This document shows, in pieces, positions 61,763 to 64,000 of a stretch of DNA of 64,000 bases. The position numbers were made by a program, and so were the translations under genes. This DNA comes from Symbiodinium natans (lineage: Eukaryota; Sar; Dinophyceae; Suessiales; Symbiodiniaceae): the NCBI GenBank assembly GCA_905221605.1, contig CAJNDS010002745.1, forward strand, positions 939,703 to 1,003,702, given 5' to 3'. The notes below the pieces were generated by a model. The model saw nothing but the letters and a program-made list of their open reading frames with translations. It ran no database searches and was not told the DNA's origin. The stretch's first letter is position 1; each line of letters opens with the position of its first letter.

Positions 61763-61870
61763 AAGTTGGGATGCTCCCCCCTATACTAACAGTCCTTAAT
61801 AGGGGATTATAATAGGGGGCACTATGCTCCCTATTGAGGACTGCTAGTATAAGGGGGAACATCCCCCCAA
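61763..61870. repeat. family B foldback, full copy
   Basis: Arms of about 40 bp (TTGGGATGCTCCCCCCTATA against, reversed, GGGGGGATGTTCCCCCTTAT, both continuing ACTAnCAGTCCT) with a loop of about 20 bases. Confidence 0.8.
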
Positions 61871-61922
61871 GTTTTAAGGCTTAGGCTGAGGGCCTTTAGG
61901 GTTTTGGTGTTTTGGGCTTTTG

Positions 61923-61981
61923 TGGGGGGGGGGGGGGGGAGGGGGGGGGGGGGGGAGGGGGGGGGGGGGGGGGGGGGGGGG

Positions 61982-62013
<32 letters not shown>

Positions 62014-62058
62014 TAGGGGGGGGGGGAGGGGGGGGGGGGGGAGGGGGGGGGGGGTGGG
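61923..62058 (+). repeat. near-pure poly-G tract
   Basis: About 135 bases, all G except a few single A or T. Long glycine frames across it are not genes. Confidence 0.9.
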
Positions 62059-62129
62059 GTCGAGGGTCGAGGATGGAGGGGTATAGGGTTGAGGGTTTAG
62101 GGTTTAGGGGTTTCCTAAGGGTTGCTCAT

Positions 62130-62280
62130 AACGCGGGGCGGGGGGGGGGGGGGAAGGGACGGAGCAGATGTAAGAGACCTCCGAATGAACTTCTTACTGG
62201 CCTGCTAGTACTTGGAAGCCCGTTTGACTCGGTGAGAAGGCTTGGCAAGCTGGGTTATGGGGTTGCAAGAGGACTTCTAG
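62130..62280. CDS. coding-like island, strand unresolved
   Basis: Plus: NELLTGLLVLGSPFDSVRRL then GKLGYGVARGLL. Minus: CNPITQLAKPSHRVKRASK from an AG. Confidence 0.4.
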
Positions 62281-62571
62281 GGTTCAGGGTTTAGGGTTTA
62301 GGGTTTAGGGCTTAGGGTTTAGGGTTTGGGGTTTGGGGTTTGGGGTTTAGGGTTTAGGGCTTACCGCCCCAAAAAAAAACTAAAATCCTTCCTCCCACAG
62401 CCCTAAACCCTGCACCTCTCAGACCTAGACCTCTTGCAGCAGGCTTGGGTGTAGGGTTGAGGGTTTATTGAGGGTTTAGGCTTGTGGCTTTAGGCTGCTT
62501 GAGGCTTGAGGCTTTAGGATTTGGGTTTATGGGAATTTAGGGTTTAGGGTTTCCTTAACCCATCAATCAAC

Positions 62572-62639
62572 GCCCAGGCGGCAAGAAGGAGAGGTTGACT
62601 TCCGGCTCCAGCGCCACGGCTCGGATGAGATGCACATCC
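62572..62639 (-). CDS. predicted exon
   Basis: Acceptor TCTCAG|G, donor GTTGAT. Reads DVHLIRAVALEPEVNLSFLP. Confidence 0.65.
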
Positions 62640-62771
62640 CTGAGAACGTTAGGGTCCTAAGGTGCTACGGTGCTGCGGTATTAGGGTGTTAGGGTGCTAG
62701 GGTGATAAGGTTTAACGATTAGGGATGGAGGGTTTGGAGAGTGTACAAGCCCTAAACCCTAAACCCTAAAC

Positions 62772-62818
62772 CCTGAACTCCTTCCTGGCCAAGCCAACAG
62801 ACACCCCCGCACACATCC
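62772..62818 (-). CDS. predicted exon
   Basis: Acceptor CCCAG|G; donor GTTTAGGG. Reads MCAGVSVGLARKEF. Confidence 0.5.
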
Positions 62819-63104
62819 CTGGGTTTGGGTTTAAGGATTTGGGGTTTAGGGGTTAGGGTGTTAGGGTGCTTGGGTTTAGGGATGGAGGGTTTAGAGAGTT
62901 TACAGGGTTTAGAGAGGTTTAGGGCTTAAATTAAAGGAGAAGGATTTAGAGGGTTTAAAGCGCTTTGCAATATCCTCGAATCGCACATCCTGGACACCCT
63001 ATCACCCTTTCTAAGAGTAGCCACATGGTCCCTTACCTGACAAGGTTTCTGAAGTATGTTCCCTTGAGGTTTATGGGGCACAAAAGGGCGCTGCACGCGC
63101 CCTA

Positions 63105-63310
63105 AAAACCCCAGAAACCCCCTAAACCCCCTAAAGCCCCCTAAAACTCCCTAAACCCCCAAAACCCTAAACCCCCTAAAGCCCCCTAAAACTCCCTAAA
63201 CCCCCAAAACCTTAACCCTAAACCCCCTAAAGCCCCCTAAAACTCCCTAAACCCTAAACCCTAAACCCTAAACCCTAAACCCCCTAAACCCTAGACCCTC
63301 TAAAGCCCCC
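63105..63310 (-). repeat. higher-order repeat of CCCCCTAAA-type units
   Basis: A roughly 57-bp unit (CCCCCTAAAGCCCCCTAAAA, CTCCCTAAACCCCCAAAACC) occurs about three times, then decays into CCCTAAA. Confidence 0.75.
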
Positions 63311-63315
63311 TAGAC

Positions 63316-63390
63316 CATCACAGCAAGGCAGCTCCCGCTCCGCCGTTGCCATCGAAGGCGCCACCTTGCAAGCATAGCGGGCCCCCAATG
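63316..63390 (-). CDS. predicted exon
   Basis: Acceptor CCAAG, donor GTCTAG. Reads ARYACKVAPSMATAERELPC. Confidence 0.6.
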
Positions 63391-63414
63391 CTTGGGGGTT
63401 GACTTAGGAAGTAG

Positions 63415-63690
63415 GTTTAGGGTTTAGGGTTTAGGGTTTAGGGTTTGGGGTTTAGGGTTTAGGTTGGGGGTTTAGGGGTTTAGGGGGTTAGGGTTTTAGG
63501 GTTTAGGGGTTTAGGGTTTAGGGGTTTAGGGGTTTAGGGGTTTAGGGGTTTAGGGGTTTAGGGGTTTTAGGGGTTAGGGGTTAGGGGTTTAGGGGTTTAG
63601 GGTTTAGGGGTTTAGGGGTTAGGGGTTTAGGGGTTTAGGGGTTGTTAGGGCTTGGGTTTAGGGTTGGGGTTGAGGGTTTAGGGTTTAAGG
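63415..63690 (+). repeat. TTTAGGG then 8-mer (TTTAGGGG)n array
   Basis: Heptamers followed by about 20 octamers, facing the CCCCCTAAA block on the other side of exon 63316-63390. Confidence 0.9.
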
Positions 63691-63884
63691 TTTTGGGTAG
63701 TGATTAAAGCTTGTTTTTTGCGTGTAGGGTTCATAGGTTACCGGTCTATAGGGTTTAGTGTATTGGAAGCAAGTTTGGGTTTCGCAGTTTAGGGCTTAGG
63801 GTTCAGGGTTTGGGGGGGGGGGGGGGGGGACACGGTAGAGATTCCGATGTGTGAGGTCTGAATGTGTGTATGGGCTATCTTCAC

Positions 63885-63924
63885 TCTGCATGGCATAGAG
63901 CCACCACGGCAAACGACGTCTTTC
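63885..63924 (-). CDS. predicted small exon
   Basis: Acceptor CTTCAG|G, donor GTGAAG. Reads ERRRLPWWLYAMQ. Confidence 0.4.
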
Positions 63925-64000
63925 CTGAAGGCCGTGGGTTTCGGGTTTAAGTTTAGTCATAAGTAGTGGTAGGTCCATATGTGTAGGGTTCTTCGGACGG

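Larger units (their letters stand above)
55735..63924 (-). other. gene region: about 16 minus-strand exons, ends unknown
   Basis: Exons listed separately. No stop or start exon found, so one or several genes. One exon (56498-56615) resembles part of a PH-like fold, and 58937-58993 has a WGVVCDS stretch reminiscent of SRCR domains; both assignments are weak. Confidence 0.45.

Noticed and set aside
61904-62294. Poly-Gly ORFs
   Set aside because: Composition of the G tract. Only the 3' part beyond 62130 could be coding, and it is listed separately.
1-64000. A true chromosome end
   Set aside because: Arrays change orientation dozens of times and are separated by coding-like islands; a terminal telomere would have one orientation.

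Overview
The window looks like nuclear DNA of a dinoflagellate, probably in or near Symbiodiniaceae/Suessiales. Three things point there: Arabidopsis-type telomeric heptamers (TTTAGGG/CCCTAAA) spread through the whole 64 kb, an LTR retroelement whose Gag carries a CCCH finger plus a short zinc knuckle as in dinoflagellate copia-like elements, and predicted introns with GT or GC donors and AG acceptors that often precede G. There is no bacterial-style gene layout. The genus is an inference; no rRNA, tRNA or spliced-leader gene was recognised.

Layout. 1-334 is telomere-like repeat. 335-6032 is a complete-ended LTR retrotransposon (two 292-bp LTRs, one mismatch seen, 5-bp CTAAA target duplication, tRNA-Met-like primer site, polypurine tract). 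It encodes Gag, an aspartic protease and a 3' membrane-segment ORF; I see no integrase, reverse transcriptase or RNase H. 6038-7800 is mixed telomeric repeat in both orientations. About 7970-9330 is a tandem satellite built on a conserved GACGTCTTCGGCCGGAGGG core. 9340-9850 is GC-rich hairpin and simple-repeat DNA.

From about 9.86 kb to 63.9 kb the window alternates telomeric arrays with GC-rich islands of 25-150 bp. Most islands read as exons, nearly all on the minus strand. Transcribed right to left, the intervening DNA tends to begin with GT/GC running into TTTAGGG and to end with CCCTAAA running into AG, so the arrays look like the two arms of intronic foldbacks. Tentative minus-strand gene models are: 63.9-55.7 kb (many exons, both ends unknown); 51.5-44.4 kb (ends with a polytopic membrane-protein module whose last three exons join in phase to a stop at 44406); 43014-41979 (WGR-domain protein); 41.6-37358 (terminal membrane exon); 37182-31758 (charged, probably coiled coil); 31126-25992 (C2H2/U1-like zinc finger); 25.4-21.66 kb; 21050-18008 (small acidic-tailed protein); 17582-9859. 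Stop exons followed closely by ATG exons suggest a tandem unidirectional gene cluster.

The exception is 52.7-55.1 kb, on the plus strand: a three-exon reading frame with two nearly identical 64-nt introns, followed by a duplicated segment (53422 onward and 54712 onward). Non-telomeric foldback elements also recur inside intronic DNA. The clearest is an exact 149-bp intron (45320-45468) bounded by inverted repeats and flanked by a short direct repeat, as expected of a DNA-transposon-like introner.

All exons were called by eye from reading-frame quality, splice dinucleotides and phase. Boundaries are predictions; several islands read well on both strands and are marked as such.
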